From Bacteroidales bacterium (GTDB lineage: Bacteria; Bacteroidota; Bacteroidia; Bacteroidales; CAIWKO01): a DNA stretch of 64,000 bases. Below, one piece after another: positions 24,476 through 33,945 of this stretch. The number at the start of each line of letters is the position of its first letter. The stretch's first letter is position 1. The notes under the pieces are model-generated. The model was given only the letters and a program-made list of their open reading frames with translations. It did not search any database and was not told the origin of the DNA. Made by a program: the position numbers and the translations under genes. Location: assembly GCA_023228145.1 (NCBI GenBank), contig JALOBU010000006.1, positions 1-64,000 of the forward strand, given 5' to 3'.

Positions 24476-25876
24476 TTATAAGAGATATTCATTTTCTTTT
24501 TCAGGAATAAAAATATTGCTGAAACGGTTTTCTTCAAGAATTCTTTTATAATCCATTATCACTTGTTCTTCGCCATGAACTAAAAACATTTTTTTGATAT
24601 TTTTCTTATCCTGGCAGCTCAGGTAAACTATCATTTCAGCATAATCGCCGTGAGCACTGAATTCTTCAAGAGATGTAATATCTGCCTTTACATCGTAAAT
24701 ATTGCCATGAATAGAAACCTGTTTGTCGCCGCGTTTTATCCTGGCACCTAAGGTTCTTGGTTCGCAGTAGCCGACAATTAATATGGTATTCTTTGGATCG
24801 GAAATGTTGTTGGCCAGGTGGTGTTTTATGCGCCCGGCTTCCATCATGCCCGATGATGAAATGATAATACAGGGCTCTTTCAACTCGTTAAGTCTTTTGG
24901 AGTCTTCAACGGCCTGGATATATGTGAGGTTATTGAACCCGAAAGGGTCGGGGTCTTTTTCCATATTTTGCAATATCTCTTTGTTGAAGCATTCAGAGTG
25001 CATGCGGTAAATGTTGGTGGCGTTTACCGACAAAGGACTGTCAACAAAGGTTTTTATTTTTGGCAGGCGCCCTTCCCGCTCCAGTTGGTTGAGCGCATAC
25101 ACAACTTCCTGTGTTCTGCCAACGCTGAAGGAAGGAATGATGAGCTTGCCCTTTTTATCCATGCAGGTGTATAGCACTGTTTTAAGAAGCTTGTTGTTAG
25201 CTTCTTTGCGTATTTCGTGCATCCTGTTGCCATATGTGGATTCGGTGATGATGATATCTGCCTGGGGAAAAGGTTGTGGTGTACGCAATATACTGTTGGT
25301 TTGCCTGCCGATATCACTGGTATAACAAAAATTTATCACCCTTTCATTTTCTTTGATAATAAGGTTTGTGGCAGCACTGCCTAATATATGTCCGGTATCA
25401 GTAAAGGTAAGTTTAACATTGTCTGTAATGCGGAATTTTTGTCCATAAGCAATGCTGACAAAATACTGCATGCTTTTCATGGCATCTTTGGCTGTGTATA
25501 TGGGTTCTACAGGGGGTAAGCCTTTTTTTGCTAGTTTCTTGTTATAGGTTTTTGTATCATTTTCCTGTATTCTTCCCGAATCCTGTAACATTATAGCACA
25601 CAAGTCCCGAGTGGCATGGGTGCATATTATCATGCCTTCAAAACCCTGTTTTACAATGTAAGGAATAAGCCCTGAATGGTCAATGTGAGCATGGGAGAGT
25701 ATCAGATAATCAATATCTTTTGGGTTAAAACCCAGGTTACGGTTCATTCGGTCTGTTTCTTCGCCTTTGCCCTGAAACATGCCGCAATCAAGCAGTATTT
25801 TTTTTCCATCATCTGTAGTTATCAAATGTTTACTGCCTGTTACTTCTTTTGCCGCGCCCAGAAAAGTAATTTTCAT
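24476..25876 (-). CDS. Beta-CASP metallo-beta-lactamase RNA-processing nuclease (YSH1/CPSF-like)
   Basis: A 466-residue cytoplasmic protein. The metallo-beta-lactamase part shows ILLDCGMFQG, SHAHIDHSGLIPYI (HxHxDH zinc motif), FTDTGHILGSAATN and NFCYTSDIGRQ. The beta-CASP part shows ITESTYGNR, IPSFSVGRTQEV, FVDSPLSVNATNIY and IIISSSGMMEAGRIKHHL. The final motif III region EFSAHGDYAEMI and FLVHGE complete the set, so all zinc and catalytic residues are present. Bacterial homologues act as RNA endo/exonucleases; the lack of a KH domain matches the TTHA0252 type. It is a single gene followed by a terminator. Confidence 0.9.
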   Translation of the reverse strand: MKITFLGAAKEVTGSKHLITTDDGKKILLDCGMFQGKGEETDRMNRNLGFNPKDIDYLILSHAHIDHSGLIPYIVKQGFEGMIICTHATRDLCAIMLQDSGRIQENDTKTYNKKLAKKGLPPVEPIYTAKDAMKSMQYFVSIAYGQKFRITDNVKLTFTDTGHILGSAATNLIIKENERVINFCYTSDIGRQTNSILRTPQPFPQADIIITESTYGNRMHEIRKEANNKLLKTVLYTCMDKKGKLIIPSFSVGRTQEVVYALNQLEREGRLPKIKTFVDSPLSVNATNIYRMHSECFNKEILQNMEKDPDPFGFNNLTYIQAVEDSKRLNELKEPCIIISSSGMMEAGRIKHHLANNISDPKNTILIVGYCEPRTLGARIKRGDKQVSIHGNIYDVKADITSLEEFSAHGDYAEMIVYLSCQDKKNIKKMFLVHGEEQVIMDYKRILEENRFSNIFIPEKENEYLL

Positions 25877-25906
25877 AGCTTATATATTTATTGAAATTAT
25901 AAAATA

Positions 25907-25935
25907 AAAAAACCCGATACCTGGTACCGGGTTTT
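25907..25935. terminator. Terminator between tail-to-head minus-strand genes
   Basis: Stem AAAACCCG/CGGGTTTT around a short loop containing TACC/GGTA, lying between the promoter-side of the beta-CASP gene and the stop of the next. On the minus strand it ends the T9SS cargo unit upstream or insulates the nuclease gene. Confidence 0.5.
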
Positions 25936-25953
25936 AGTAATTATATAATTGTA

Positions 25954-27846
25954 TTATTCAACAATAATTTTTTTAGTGATTCTTTCGTTGGCTGCTTCAA
26001 CAGTGAAGAAATAGATGCCGGAATTCAGGCTCTTAATATTCATGCTGAGTGTATGGTTCCCGTTGATAAGTTTGCCGTAGGTTTTACTAATAACTTCCTG
26101 GCCGACAAGGTTGGTAACAGTAACTTTTACATCCGAACTTTTTTCAAGGTTCAGGTTGATATTAGTATAATCTGAACTTGGATTCGGGTAAATGTTCATA
26201 TTGATGTTGTTGCTGATATTTTCTTTCACACCGATGGCGGTGCCCACATCAGTTTTCATCAGGTTGGTATAATAAATATAATTGTCGCCATAGGCGGTTT
26301 CGTCGCCTCTTACAGCTAAGCCTACGATTACATCGGCCTGGTAAACGATGTGTAATTTATCGTCCATTGTAAATGACATGGACCCGAAAACACATTCATC
26401 AAAATCGTGGAGGAATCCGGCATTTATATCTGTTGCATCCGACCAAGCGCCGTCATATTTAACCACATAAAGATGCCTGTATATCTGTCCGCCGTCGGGA
26501 GTAAGTCTGTCTTCGCGGCAGGAAGAGTAACTGATATACATAGTTCCATCATCATCTATATTTAGATGCGGAAAACTTGAGAGTGAAACATAATAAGTTC
26601 CGATAGCCCAGTCGCCGGAGGGTGTTGGAAATTCAATTTCTCCGCTGCCATCGTAATCAATCATATATCCTGCTAACATCCCGTTGTTGAATAAACCGTC
26701 AGGGTCACCTAATGCTGTAGAATCTAACACGGCCATATCTTCATTCCAGTAAACCAATCCATCAGTATAAGGGTAGAAAGATGACTGATCATCGCTAGCG
26801 TTATCATCTGATACTCTCATTATACCAAAGACAGCGTGGGCTTTGCCTGTTGAATCCAGTGCTAGTGCGTAACATCCGTCAGTTGTTGGAATGATAGGTG
26901 TGGGAATGGTAATGCCTGAGGGGAAATTATAGACGGGGATTTTTGTCCAGGTGTCTCCGCCGTCCGGTGATTTCATAATAAAAGTATTTGTCCAACTTTC
27001 ACCAACAATAAATGCAATTTTTCCGTTTTTGGGATCTGCCCAGGAATAACTGTCACCACCAAAACCCTTACTGAATTCCGTAACTACTGAGGCTGAATCC
27101 ATTCCCGGAAGTATCCTGGGAGCATCCCATGTAGTTCCGCCATCCACTGACCTGATATATACCAATGCAAGAGATAATCCTTCATAGTACCAGTAGGTTC
27201 CGGTCGTGGTTGGTTGATCGGTGCAAGCAATGATGTGAATAGTGTCTCCTACAGTTATCATGCGGGGCCATAATAATGCGGTTTTGTCCGATCCACCAGT
27301 GGTTGCAGGGCCAACAAGGGTTGATTCTGTCCATGCACCTGTCCCTTTTGGTGTGCGTTTTGAGATTGTAAGGCCGGTGCTACCATTATGGCTAACAACT
27401 ATTTCCCCATTGGTTCCCAAGGGGGCATATGAGGGCCATCCGCTCCTTACAGTTTCTACCCTTTCAGTTGGCTGAGCTCCCCAGTTTGTAAGGTCATAAT
27501 AATTGTATCCTGTACCCCTGTCAGCAAACGATTCTTCTGTCATTCCGTAGTTATATGTAGCGCCAATAGTGCCATCATCATGCAGATAAATTCTGTTTTG
27601 TACAGAAGAATTTGACTGCAGGTCATACTTTGTTATACCGATAATAACTTCATTGATGGCTTTTGATGGCCTGGGTGTAACAGTTGGGTTTACTTCTGTA
27701 CTGAAGTTTGTAAACTCATGAATGGCGCCATTTACCTTGGTTACTTTAAGGTATTTTAAAGCTGGGTCAATTTTTGCAGGAATATGCTGTGCCATGACTG
27801 TGAAGCTAAAAATCAAAGCTACTGCTAATAATAAAACTTTTTTCAT
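25954..27846 (-). CDS. Large secreted BNR/sialidase-fold-like protein with T9SS sorting domain
   Basis: A 630-residue protein. The signal peptide ends at VMAQ. Repeated blocks with an Asp-rich turn, such as VYIRSVDGGTTWDAPRI, IMKSPDGGDTWTKIPV and HLNIDDDGTMYISYSS, are BNR/Asp-box elements (SxDxGxTW), placing the main part (about 110-520) in a beta-propeller similar to sialidases. I see no clear arginine triad that would prove sialidase activity, so it may be a binding propeller. The C-terminus has the sorting module: IYPNPSSDYTNINL, KVTVTNLVGQEVISK and LNSGIYFFTVEA. The -7 box TAAATTTG is at plus 27902-27909, with a leader of about 48 bases. Confidence 0.85.
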   Translation of the reverse strand: MKKVLLLAVALIFSFTVMAQHIPAKIDPALKYLKVTKVNGAIHEFTNFSTEVNPTVTPRPSKAINEVIIGITKYDLQSNSSVQNRIYLHDDGTIGATYNYGMTEESFADRGTGYNYYDLTNWGAQPTERVETVRSGWPSYAPLGTNGEIVVSHNGSTGLTISKRTPKGTGAWTESTLVGPATTGGSDKTALLWPRMITVGDTIHIIACTDQPTTTGTYWYYEGLSLALVYIRSVDGGTTWDAPRILPGMDSASVVTEFSKGFGGDSYSWADPKNGKIAFIVGESWTNTFIMKSPDGGDTWTKIPVYNFPSGITIPTPIIPTTDGCYALALDSTGKAHAVFGIMRVSDDNASDDQSSFYPYTDGLVYWNEDMAVLDSTALGDPDGLFNNGMLAGYMIDYDGSGEIEFPTPSGDWAIGTYYVSLSSFPHLNIDDDGTMYISYSSCREDRLTPDGGQIYRHLYVVKYDGAWSDATDINAGFLHDFDECVFGSMSFTMDDKLHIVYQADVIVGLAVRGDETAYGDNYIYYTNLMKTDVGTAIGVKENISNNINMNIYPNPSSDYTNINLNLEKSSDVKVTVTNLVGQEVISKTYGKLINGNHTLSMNIKSLNSGIYFFTVEAANERITKKIIVE

Positions 27847-27959
27847 ACTTCTTTGGTTTTGATTAATAATTATATTTTATTGTTTATAAATTTTTTGCTT
27901 ACAAATTTAAAAAAAATATCCAAATACAAAAATCAAAAAGGTTATTTTATGAAAGTTTC

Positions 27960-30017
27960 TTAATTGATATCCGGTAAAAATGAATAATTCTTCGAATAAT
28001 ACAGCATCTGTTCGGTAAAATCGTCCGGGTATTCAACTTTAACATCAATGATTTCATTATTTTTCATAACCGGTTTCAGTATAGGATTAATAAATCCTGC
28101 ATAGGGGGCAAGTTTAAGCTTTTCATAGCGTTCTTTTACTTCTTTATGAAGAACAGGATCAATCTTGATGGCATATTTTTCAACCAATTCTTTACCTGCA
28201 TTGAAATCTCCTTCCGATTTTATTCGTTGTATTTCTTTCAGCAGTTCTCCAAAAAGTGAGCGGAGCTTGTCATAATCGTTGATAGTATAAAAGGTTTTCC
28301 CTTCTTTGGTTTTCTTTTCGATAACTTTGTCTTTCTCTCCCTTTTCAAAAACCCATTTAGAAATAAGCTGACGGTTGCGCATGTGGGCCTGTTCTATGTC
28401 TTTGCCTAATTCTATTCTGACCAGTTGTGTCATCAATCCATTGCGGATATATGTGTCGTATTCTGCTTTAGCAACATCAAGATTGGGCATAAGTTTCAGG
28501 TCAACCATTTTCTGGTCCATGATAAAATAAAGTGCAAAAAGGTCGGCGCGTGATTCTTCAAGTGCTGAATGATAATTTTTCATTGCTTCGGAACTAACCC
28601 CCGGAAGCAATTGTCCGGAGCCATGACCGACACATTCATGCATATCAGTATTCAGGTTGCCGGCAAGATAGCCGTATTTTTTTGCACGGTCAATTTCTTC
28701 CTGCGAATAACAGAATTCTTCAAGGGAACCACCTCCTAATGATGACTGATCGTAGGAGTACATGATGTTGTCCATGGTTACCGATTTTGACCCGTGTTGT
28801 TTTCTTATCCAGTTGGCATTGGGCAGGTTGATGCCGATAGGAGTGCTTGGATGACATTCGCCGCCAAGTTGGACGACAGTTATTACTTTTGCTGAAACAC
28901 CCTTAACTTCTTTCTTTTTAAAACGTGGATCAACAGGTGAATTGTCTTCAAACCATTGTGCATTCTGGCTTATTGTTTCGGCTCGTTTTGTTGCTTCCAC
29001 ATCTTTGAAATTGACGACTGATTCCCATGTTGCTTTCATACCCAATGGATCGCCGTAAACTTCTATGAATCCATTCACATAATCGACTGACGATGCCAGG
29101 TCTTTTACCCATAGCACATTATAATCGTCCCATGTTTTCAGATCACCGGTTTTGTAATATTCAATAAGTTTTTCAAAACCTGCTTCCTGGTCTTTATTTT
29201 CAGCGACTGTTTTTGCCTGTTCAAGCCAGTAAACGATTTTTTCAATGGCAGGTGAGTACATCCCTCCGATTTTATAAACTTTTTCTGTTATTTTATTGTT
29301 TTCTTTGACCAGTTTTGAGTTGAGTCCATAAGATACAGGAGTTTCAGCTTTTTCATCTTTAATACGTTCATAAAATTTTTCAACTTCATGCTGTGAAATA
29401 TTTTCATAAAAATTGCAGGCCGAGTTTGTTATCAGGTCTTTGGAAGGGTCAAGGTTGATGCGCTTGGGGTATAATGCCGGATCGAAAATAATGGGGACGA
29501 TGGTTTCAAGAAATTGGTCAAGGTTTTCATTTTCCTTTAAAGGAAATTTTCCATCGGGAGAATTTTTAACGAGCTCTTTAAAATAACTTTCACTGAATTC
29601 AGGAAGAAACTTATCACTGGAATAATGATGATGTATGCCATTGCAGAACCAAACTCTTTTGGTATAAAGCATAAACTTTTCGAAATCTTCTGATTTACGG
29701 TCGCCGGTGTATTTATCAATGATGGCTTCCAGAGTCCGGCGGATGACAAGGTTGTATTTGAAATTTTGGTCATAAATGATATCGCGCCCGCACAAGGCAG
29801 CCTGGCTAAGGTAATATAATAGTTTTTTCTGGTTTAGCGATAAGCTGTTAAAGCCCGGAATTTGATATCGAAGTATTTTGACGTCGGCAAATTGCTCTGT
29901 TTTGTATTTGAAAGTATCGGTTTGTTCATCACCGGAGGTTTTGTTTTTCTGGTTGCAACTTACATATACCGTTGCCATTGCTAAAATGCTCATAATAATC
30001 AGATTTCTGGTTTTCAT
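27960..30017 (-). CDS. Dipeptidyl peptidase III (M49), lipoprotein
   Basis: A 685-residue protein. The lipobox VYVSC at residues 17-21 predicts anchoring to a membrane from the periplasmic or outer side. The M49 zinc motif is HECVGH at 460-465 (two His ligands and the catalytic Glu), with the third ligand Glu in EESRADLFALYF at 487-491. The upstream substrate-binding stretch QLGGECHPSTPIGINLPN is characteristic. The length is close to the Bacteroides thetaiotaomicron enzyme. It removes dipeptides from the N-terminus of short peptides; the lipoprotein signal suggests use in scavenging, which is inference. The -7 box TAGGTTTG at 30038-30045 lies about 20 bases before the ATG. Confidence 0.92.
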   Translation of the reverse strand: MKTRNLIIMSILAMATVYVSCNQKNKTSGDEQTDTFKYKTEQFADVKILRYQIPGFNSLSLNQKKLLYYLSQAALCGRDIIYDQNFKYNLVIRRTLEAIIDKYTGDRKSEDFEKFMLYTKRVWFCNGIHHHYSSDKFLPEFSESYFKELVKNSPDGKFPLKENENLDQFLETIVPIIFDPALYPKRINLDPSKDLITNSACNFYENISQHEVEKFYERIKDEKAETPVSYGLNSKLVKENNKITEKVYKIGGMYSPAIEKIVYWLEQAKTVAENKDQEAGFEKLIEYYKTGDLKTWDDYNVLWVKDLASSVDYVNGFIEVYGDPLGMKATWESVVNFKDVEATKRAETISQNAQWFEDNSPVDPRFKKKEVKGVSAKVITVVQLGGECHPSTPIGINLPNANWIRKQHGSKSVTMDNIMYSYDQSSLGGGSLEEFCYSQEEIDRAKKYGYLAGNLNTDMHECVGHGSGQLLPGVSSEAMKNYHSALEESRADLFALYFIMDQKMVDLKLMPNLDVAKAEYDTYIRNGLMTQLVRIELGKDIEQAHMRNRQLISKWVFEKGEKDKVIEKKTKEGKTFYTINDYDKLRSLFGELLKEIQRIKSEGDFNAGKELVEKYAIKIDPVLHKEVKERYEKLKLAPYAGFINPILKPVMKNNEIIDVKVEYPDDFTEQMLYYSKNYSFLPDIN

Positions 30018-30037
30018 AATTTGTGTTTTTTAAAATA

Positions 30038-30045
30038 CAAACCTA
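30038..30045 (-). promoter_or_regulatory. -7 box (TAGGTTTG) of the DPP III gene
   Basis: A minus-strand TAnnTTTG element about 21 bases before the start codon. Confidence 0.65.
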
Positions 30046-30107
30046 TCTTTTTTTTCTGAGACAGGCAAGTTTTTTATGAAGGATATTTTATTTACGGTTT
30101 GGAAAAA

Positions 30108-31094
30108 TTATTCAGGGTTAGGCCTTCCAACAGGCTTTCCTGTTTTCCATAATTTTTCATTGGCTTTGAGCTCTTTCTTATGTTTTTTTGATATTTCTTT
30201 ATTTTCCAGACGGCTCAAATCGGGCTGGCCTGCGTTAACCCAGGCTGTGTACCATAAACTGGCAACAGCAAATACAGCACGCTGCATCCTTCGTTCTACC
30301 ATGTTGTGTGTGAGCTTTACAAACTCCAGGGTATATTCACGTGAAAATTGCCGGGACATTGTATTTCCTTTTTCTTCAAAAACGTATTTTTTATCTTCGG
30401 GGAAATGACTACGTAAGTGATTGTCCATAGAAAAAATAGTGTCAACGGCATAATGGCTTTCTTTAACCAGTAGCCAGGCAAATTCCGTTGGTTTTTCAAC
30501 ATATGTTGCCTTTCCAACAAGATAGTTGTAAGTATCAGCAAAAAGTTCCGGGATACGTGTTTCCCAAAAAGCATGTATCCCTTTTTGCTCAAAGCTTTTT
30601 CCATCATACCATTGCGAAGTATGCAAGGGTGTGCAGGCGTCTGCTATATAATGACCGAAATTGGAAGCAAGGTAAAGTATCCTGTCAAGGTCTTCATCTT
30701 TAAAAGCTTGGGTCAGAGAAAAAAGCATATTATTAATCCACCAGGGATTAATGCCGTATTCTTTTAGGGTGTCTTCTGTATATTTTTTAACTGCATCTTT
30801 CCAGTAGTGAGGAACGCTGTCGAAAGGGTTTTCGCCATAATGGTCGATGTCAATATAATGTTTTATGTCTTCTCCCGGAACTGCCCTGGAGCGCTTATCA
30901 GGGTCAATAGCGTGCTCGCTTAAGTATTCAATATGTTTTTTGAAGAAATTTATCATATCAGGCGGCAGGCAGAAAACAGCCATGCGGTTTATTTTTTTAT
31001 GGGCATAAAACCCAAAAGAATATGCTTCTTTTTTTATGAAAAAAGACACAAAAAGCAAGGAAATGATTAATAGGGCATATCTTTTTTTATTCAT
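30108..31094 (-). CDS. Zinc-dependent phospholipase C / S1-P1 nuclease-like secreted enzyme
   Basis: About 328 residues from MNKKRYALL (31094); the longer frame to 31178 lies inside comB and is unlikely. The signal peptide ends near EAYSFG. The mature protein starts FGFYAHKKINRMAVF, the usual N-terminal metal-binding start of this helical zinc fold (the W of WG is replaced by F). It contains further ligands in GEDIKHYIDIDHYG, ASNFGHYIADACTPLHTSQWYDG (HxxxD and H) and GIHAFWETRI (HxxxE). The trinuclear zinc set looks complete. It could cleave phospholipid or single-stranded nucleic acid; the family cannot be split by eye. The start overlaps the comB stop by eight bases (ATGAATAA-type overlap), suggesting translational coupling. 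Confidence 0.75.
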   Translation of the reverse strand: MNKKRYALLIISLLFVSFFIKKEAYSFGFYAHKKINRMAVFCLPPDMINFFKKHIEYLSEHAIDPDKRSRAVPGEDIKHYIDIDHYGENPFDSVPHYWKDAVKKYTEDTLKEYGINPWWINNMLFSLTQAFKDEDLDRILYLASNFGHYIADACTPLHTSQWYDGKSFEQKGIHAFWETRIPELFADTYNYLVGKATYVEKPTEFAWLLVKESHYAVDTIFSMDNHLRSHFPEDKKYVFEEKGNTMSRQFSREYTLEFVKLTHNMVERRMQRAVFAVASLWYTAWVNAGQPDLSRLENKEISKKHKKELKANEKLWKTGKPVGRPNPE

Positions 31095-31812
31095 CATCTG
31101 AGCAAATGATTTTCTCGCCTGCAAGAAATGGCAATTTTTTTGTTTTATCAAAAGTAAAACAATAATCCAATACGTCATCCAATTTCAGATTTTGCAGCCG
31201 CTGACGGTGTGAAAATTTTTCACTGTATGCCATGAGATTGCTTTTTGCATTGTCCCATAAATCAATAGCTGCATGGGTAGCATCGCAGTTTGTAATGAAA
31301 GCACCTGATGCCATGAGTTTTGCTGCTACAGCACCGGCAAAAAGCGTATCTTCAAGGTTAAAATGGTTTTTCCATCCCGAGCAAAACAACATGATGTCAC
31401 GTTTATCTTTTAAGAGACGATTACATAATTGTGTAAAATTCAGAAATGCGCCAAACAAAAGACGATGACAGCCATTAGTTTGCCGGACAGCTTTTGTGCC
31501 ATTGGTTGTGCTGTATGCTATTGTTTGGCCTCTGATGCCATCATTCATGAAATTAAAAGGTGAATTTCCGAAATCAGCAAAATCAAGTATTTTTCCATCA
31601 CGTTCGCCTGCAACAATGAATCCCTTTTGTTTATATGCTTTTGCTTCTTCTTCCGAACTTACAGGTATCATTTCCTTTACACCCCATTCAAAAGCCGTGC
31701 AGATACTCGAAGTAGCCCTCAGAATATCAGAAAGTACAATGTTTTTATTGGTGAGATCAAAATGCTCAATAAGAGCGGGGGAGAGGCAAACCTCAATATT
31801 AGGTTGTGACAT
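31087..31812 (-). CDS. comB: 2-phosphosulfolactate phosphatase (ComB family)
   Basis: A 241-residue protein with the ComB signature: VLSDILRATSSICTAFEWGV (metal and phosphate site), VAGERDGKILDFADFGNSPF, IAYSTTNGTKAV, and LFCSGWKNHFNLEDTLFAGA. ComB was defined in coenzyme M synthesis, where it dephosphorylates 2-phosphosulfolactate to sulfolactate. Bacteria without coenzyme M carry it too, possibly in sulfolactate or sulfoquinovose-type sulfur metabolism. No comA, comC or comDE homologue is seen in this window, so the pathway is open. The downstream S1/P1-like gene overlaps its stop codon. Confidence 0.88.
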   Translation of the reverse strand: MSQPNIEVCLSPALIEHFDLTNKNIVLSDILRATSSICTAFEWGVKEMIPVSSEEEAKAYKQKGFIVAGERDGKILDFADFGNSPFNFMNDGIRGQTIAYSTTNGTKAVRQTNGCHRLLFGAFLNFTQLCNRLLKDKRDIMLFCSGWKNHFNLEDTLFAGAVAAKLMASGAFITNCDATHAAIDLWDNAKSNLMAYSEKFSHRQRLQNLKLDDVLDYCFTFDKTKKLPFLAGEKIICSDDE

Positions 31813-31913
31813 TTTTATATGATGAAAGACAAAGGTAGATATTTTTTTGAAGCAGGGCAGGTGGCTATTAGTAAGATAGTGATAGGTTATTAAGAAGTAA
31901 GAGCTTTTACAGG

Positions 31914-32411
31914 CTATTTTCTTCTGACAGCGTATATTAATTCATCAAGCAGTTCGCCGTTTTTTAGCACCGTTTTTTCGAACCTTGCTTCGAGCTTAAA
32001 CCCTGCTTTTTCGAGGGTTTTATGCGATGCATGATTCGTTCCGAAGGGTTTTGCGTAAATTCTGTTAATATCGGGGAGCTTTTCAAAGGCCTGTTGCACG
32101 ATTTCTTTTATGGCCATCGTCATAATACCACGGCCCCAGTAGTTTTCACTCAACCAATAGCCAAGTTCGGCATTTTTTTTCATGATATCTTTTTGCGGGC
32201 TGATACCGATGCCTCCCACTGCCTGCCCGTCAATTTCTATGGCTAAGAAAAGTATTGTTCTGTCAGTAGTGGCAAATTCCAGGAATGACTTCCATTTTTC
32301 AATGCTGCATGGAAACCCGTCTGACATGAATTTACTGATATTGGCGTTGTTGGCGTAATGTGCCACACACTCCAAATCACTTGTTTCCCATGGCCTTAAT
32401 ATGAAATCCAT
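31914..32411 (-). CDS. GNAT acetyltransferase (RimJ/RimL-like)
   Basis: About 165 residues from MDFILRPW; an ATG four codons upstream (32423) is an alternative. It shows the full GNAT order: LRPWETSDLECVAHYANN at the start, IEIDGQAVGGIGISPQ (motif D/A strand), ELGYWLSENYWGRGIMTMAIKEIV (motif A with R/QxxGxG/A variant GRGIM), and NHASHKTLEKAGFKLEARFEKTV (motif B). It transfers acetyl from acetyl-CoA to an amine; the RimJ/RimL branch acetylates protein N-termini, but many relatives act on small molecules or antibiotics. It is a lone gene with about 100 bp on one side and 190 bp on the other. Confidence 0.85.
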   Translation of the reverse strand: MDFILRPWETSDLECVAHYANNANISKFMSDGFPCSIEKWKSFLEFATTDRTILFLAIEIDGQAVGGIGISPQKDIMKKNAELGYWLSENYWGRGIMTMAIKEIVQQAFEKLPDINRIYAKPFGTNHASHKTLEKAGFKLEARFEKTVLKNGELLDELIYAVRRK

Positions 32412-32600
32412 TATTTTAAACAATTTAGGGTTGTGTTGATAGAGGTCAAGAGAGTTTCAAAATTGTGTCAATGATTTTGATTTATATCATATAAAAAATG
32501 ACAGATCGTTATTTAAAATATTTGCTATACATTAATATTATTGGGTTGCAGAACGCCTAATATATGACGTGTCTTGATATATGCAAATTTCAAAGGGTTT

Positions 32601-33131
32601 TTATTTTCTATCGAAGAACGGGTTTTTTGATGTAGCTGTCAGAGGGATGCATAAAACTACTTCAGCTTCTTCTCCCAGTAATTTCATTTCTTTCACAGCC
32701 ATGCCTGCGGTGTACATTACGCGGTTGTCAATATGATGTGCCGCTGCTATGCTCACGGCTGAGCCGATGGCGATGCCGAGGTCATTGACGTTAAATGCGC
32801 AGGGATGAGCCGGATGTTTTCTTTTCTCTTCACAATTGGCAAATCCGCAGAGGCCGCAATATGGAAGATTGGTTGTGTTTATCTTTGCCGCCAGCATAAG
32901 CATGTATGGAGCCATAAGGATGTTTTCAGCATCTCGCAGAAAAAAAGCAGCATCAATTCGTTTGCCTATTTCTTTCATTTTTCCGGAAATCTTTTCAATG
33001 TCTTCTTTTTCAGCAATAGCAAAAATAAGATTGTTGTTACCTCTAGCTTTGGGAGCGGTACGTGCAGCTGCAAGCATTTTTTCGGCAACATCCCTTATAA
33101 TGTTGTTTATTATTTCTTCTTCTCTGAGCAT
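32601..33131 (-). CDS. DUF2148 ferredoxin-like domain protein
   Basis: A 176-residue protein. The N-terminus VAEKMLAAARTAPKARGNNNL is the DUF2148 start, related to nitroreductase-like openings. A four-cysteine cluster, PYCGLCGFANCEEKRKHPAHPCAFN (about 104-128), fits an iron-sulfur or zinc site. The C-terminal part VNDLGIAIGSAVSIAAAHHIDNRVMYTAG and GEEAEVVLCIPLTATSKNPFFDR is fully conserved in type. It is cytoplasmic and of unknown function, probably redox-linked. It is monocistronic as far as can be seen. Confidence 0.85.
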   Translation of the reverse strand: MLREEEIINNIIRDVAEKMLAAARTAPKARGNNNLIFAIAEKEDIEKISGKMKEIGKRIDAAFFLRDAENILMAPYMLMLAAKINTTNLPYCGLCGFANCEEKRKHPAHPCAFNVNDLGIAIGSAVSIAAAHHIDNRVMYTAGMAVKEMKLLGEEAEVVLCIPLTATSKNPFFDRK

Positions 33132-33253
33132 AATATTTAATTTGAAAATGTGTTTAATAAATTGATTTGAAAATGGCTTGGTGTTGGTTTTTAATAGTGC
33201 ATTATTTCTTAAACTTTTTATTACTTCACCTAACCACCCTTAGCACCTATCAC

Positions 33254-33283
33254 CCTAACAGCCTAACAGCCTAACAGCCTAAC
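33254..33283. repeat. Short tandem repeat of an 8-base unit
   Basis: Three full and one partial copy of CCTAACAG. The unit is too short and too few for CRISPR; it lies at the 3' end of the next gene and may vary in copy number. Confidence 0.7.
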
Positions 33284-33935
33284 TCCCTCCAACAATTTTC
33301 CCTGCCTTATATTCCACCATTTTCTCCATCTCACCGTTTTCACTATAAAATATTTCTTTTCCGTCTTTTTCATTATTGATGTAGCTCACTTCACGTTTCA
33401 GTTTTCCGTTCCAGTAAAATCCCTTTAAAACTCCGGTACCTTTAACGAAGTCCCCTTCACCAACTTTTAGCCCTTTTTCATCATAATACTCCCATGTGCC
33501 CTGAAACAAACCTTTAAAATAACCTCCTTTTATTTTGAGTTGCCCATCTGGGTAGTTTTCAATATACAAGCCATCCAGAGTATCATTCAGGTAGTTTTCT
33601 TCTTTGAAAAGAGCCCCATTTTCATAGAAGATAAGACTTTTGCCTTCGCGTTTATTGTGAATATAATTTTCCTCCCTGTTGATGTTGCCATTAAAATGCC
33701 AGCTTTTCATTTTCCCTTCAATCTGTCCGTTTGAGTAATTGCATTCCATTTTTTTGTTTCCATTGCTGAAATACCAACAGGCATTTCCGTTGAGTTTTCC
33801 GTTACGGTAAGTGAGTTCCGATTTTAGTTCTCCGTTAGGGTAATATTCCTTGCGAACTTTGTTACAGGCGCATGTAATGGCAACAATTGAAACTATCAGG
33901 AAGGTTTTCAGAAGTGGCAGAGTGAAAATTTTCAT
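33279..33935 (-). CDS. YwqK/MORN-variant repeat lipoprotein
   Basis: A 218-residue protein. The lipobox ITCAC near residues 20-24 predicts lipidation. The rest is a run of about seven MORN_2-like repeats built on the pattern YxNGxLKxExxYxNGKxxG: YYPNGELKSELTYRNGKLNG, YFSNGNKKMECNYSNGQIEG, FYENGALFKEENYLNDTLDG, NYPDGQLKIKGGYFKG and so on. Such proteins are grouped as YwqK-family, whose Bacillus member is called an antitoxin, but a toxin partner is not visible here. A second protein of this kind lies at 46.8 kb. The gene's 3' end touches the tandem CCTAACAG repeat. Confidence 0.8.
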   Translation of the reverse strand: MKIFTLPLLKTFLIVSIVAITCACNKVRKEYYPNGELKSELTYRNGKLNGNACWYFSNGNKKMECNYSNGQIEGKMKSWHFNGNINREENYIHNKREGKSLIFYENGALFKEENYLNDTLDGLYIENYPDGQLKIKGGYFKGLFQGTWEYYDEKGLKVGEGDFVKGTGVLKGFYWNGKLKREVSYINNEKDGKEIFYSENGEMEKMVEYKAGKIVGGS

Positions 33936-33945
33936 GAGTAAGGCT

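Noticed and set aside
33254..33283. Tandem CCTAACAG as a CRISPR or phase-variation locus
   Set aside because: Direct abutting 8-mers without spacers; phase variation is possible but there is no promoter or reading-frame link.
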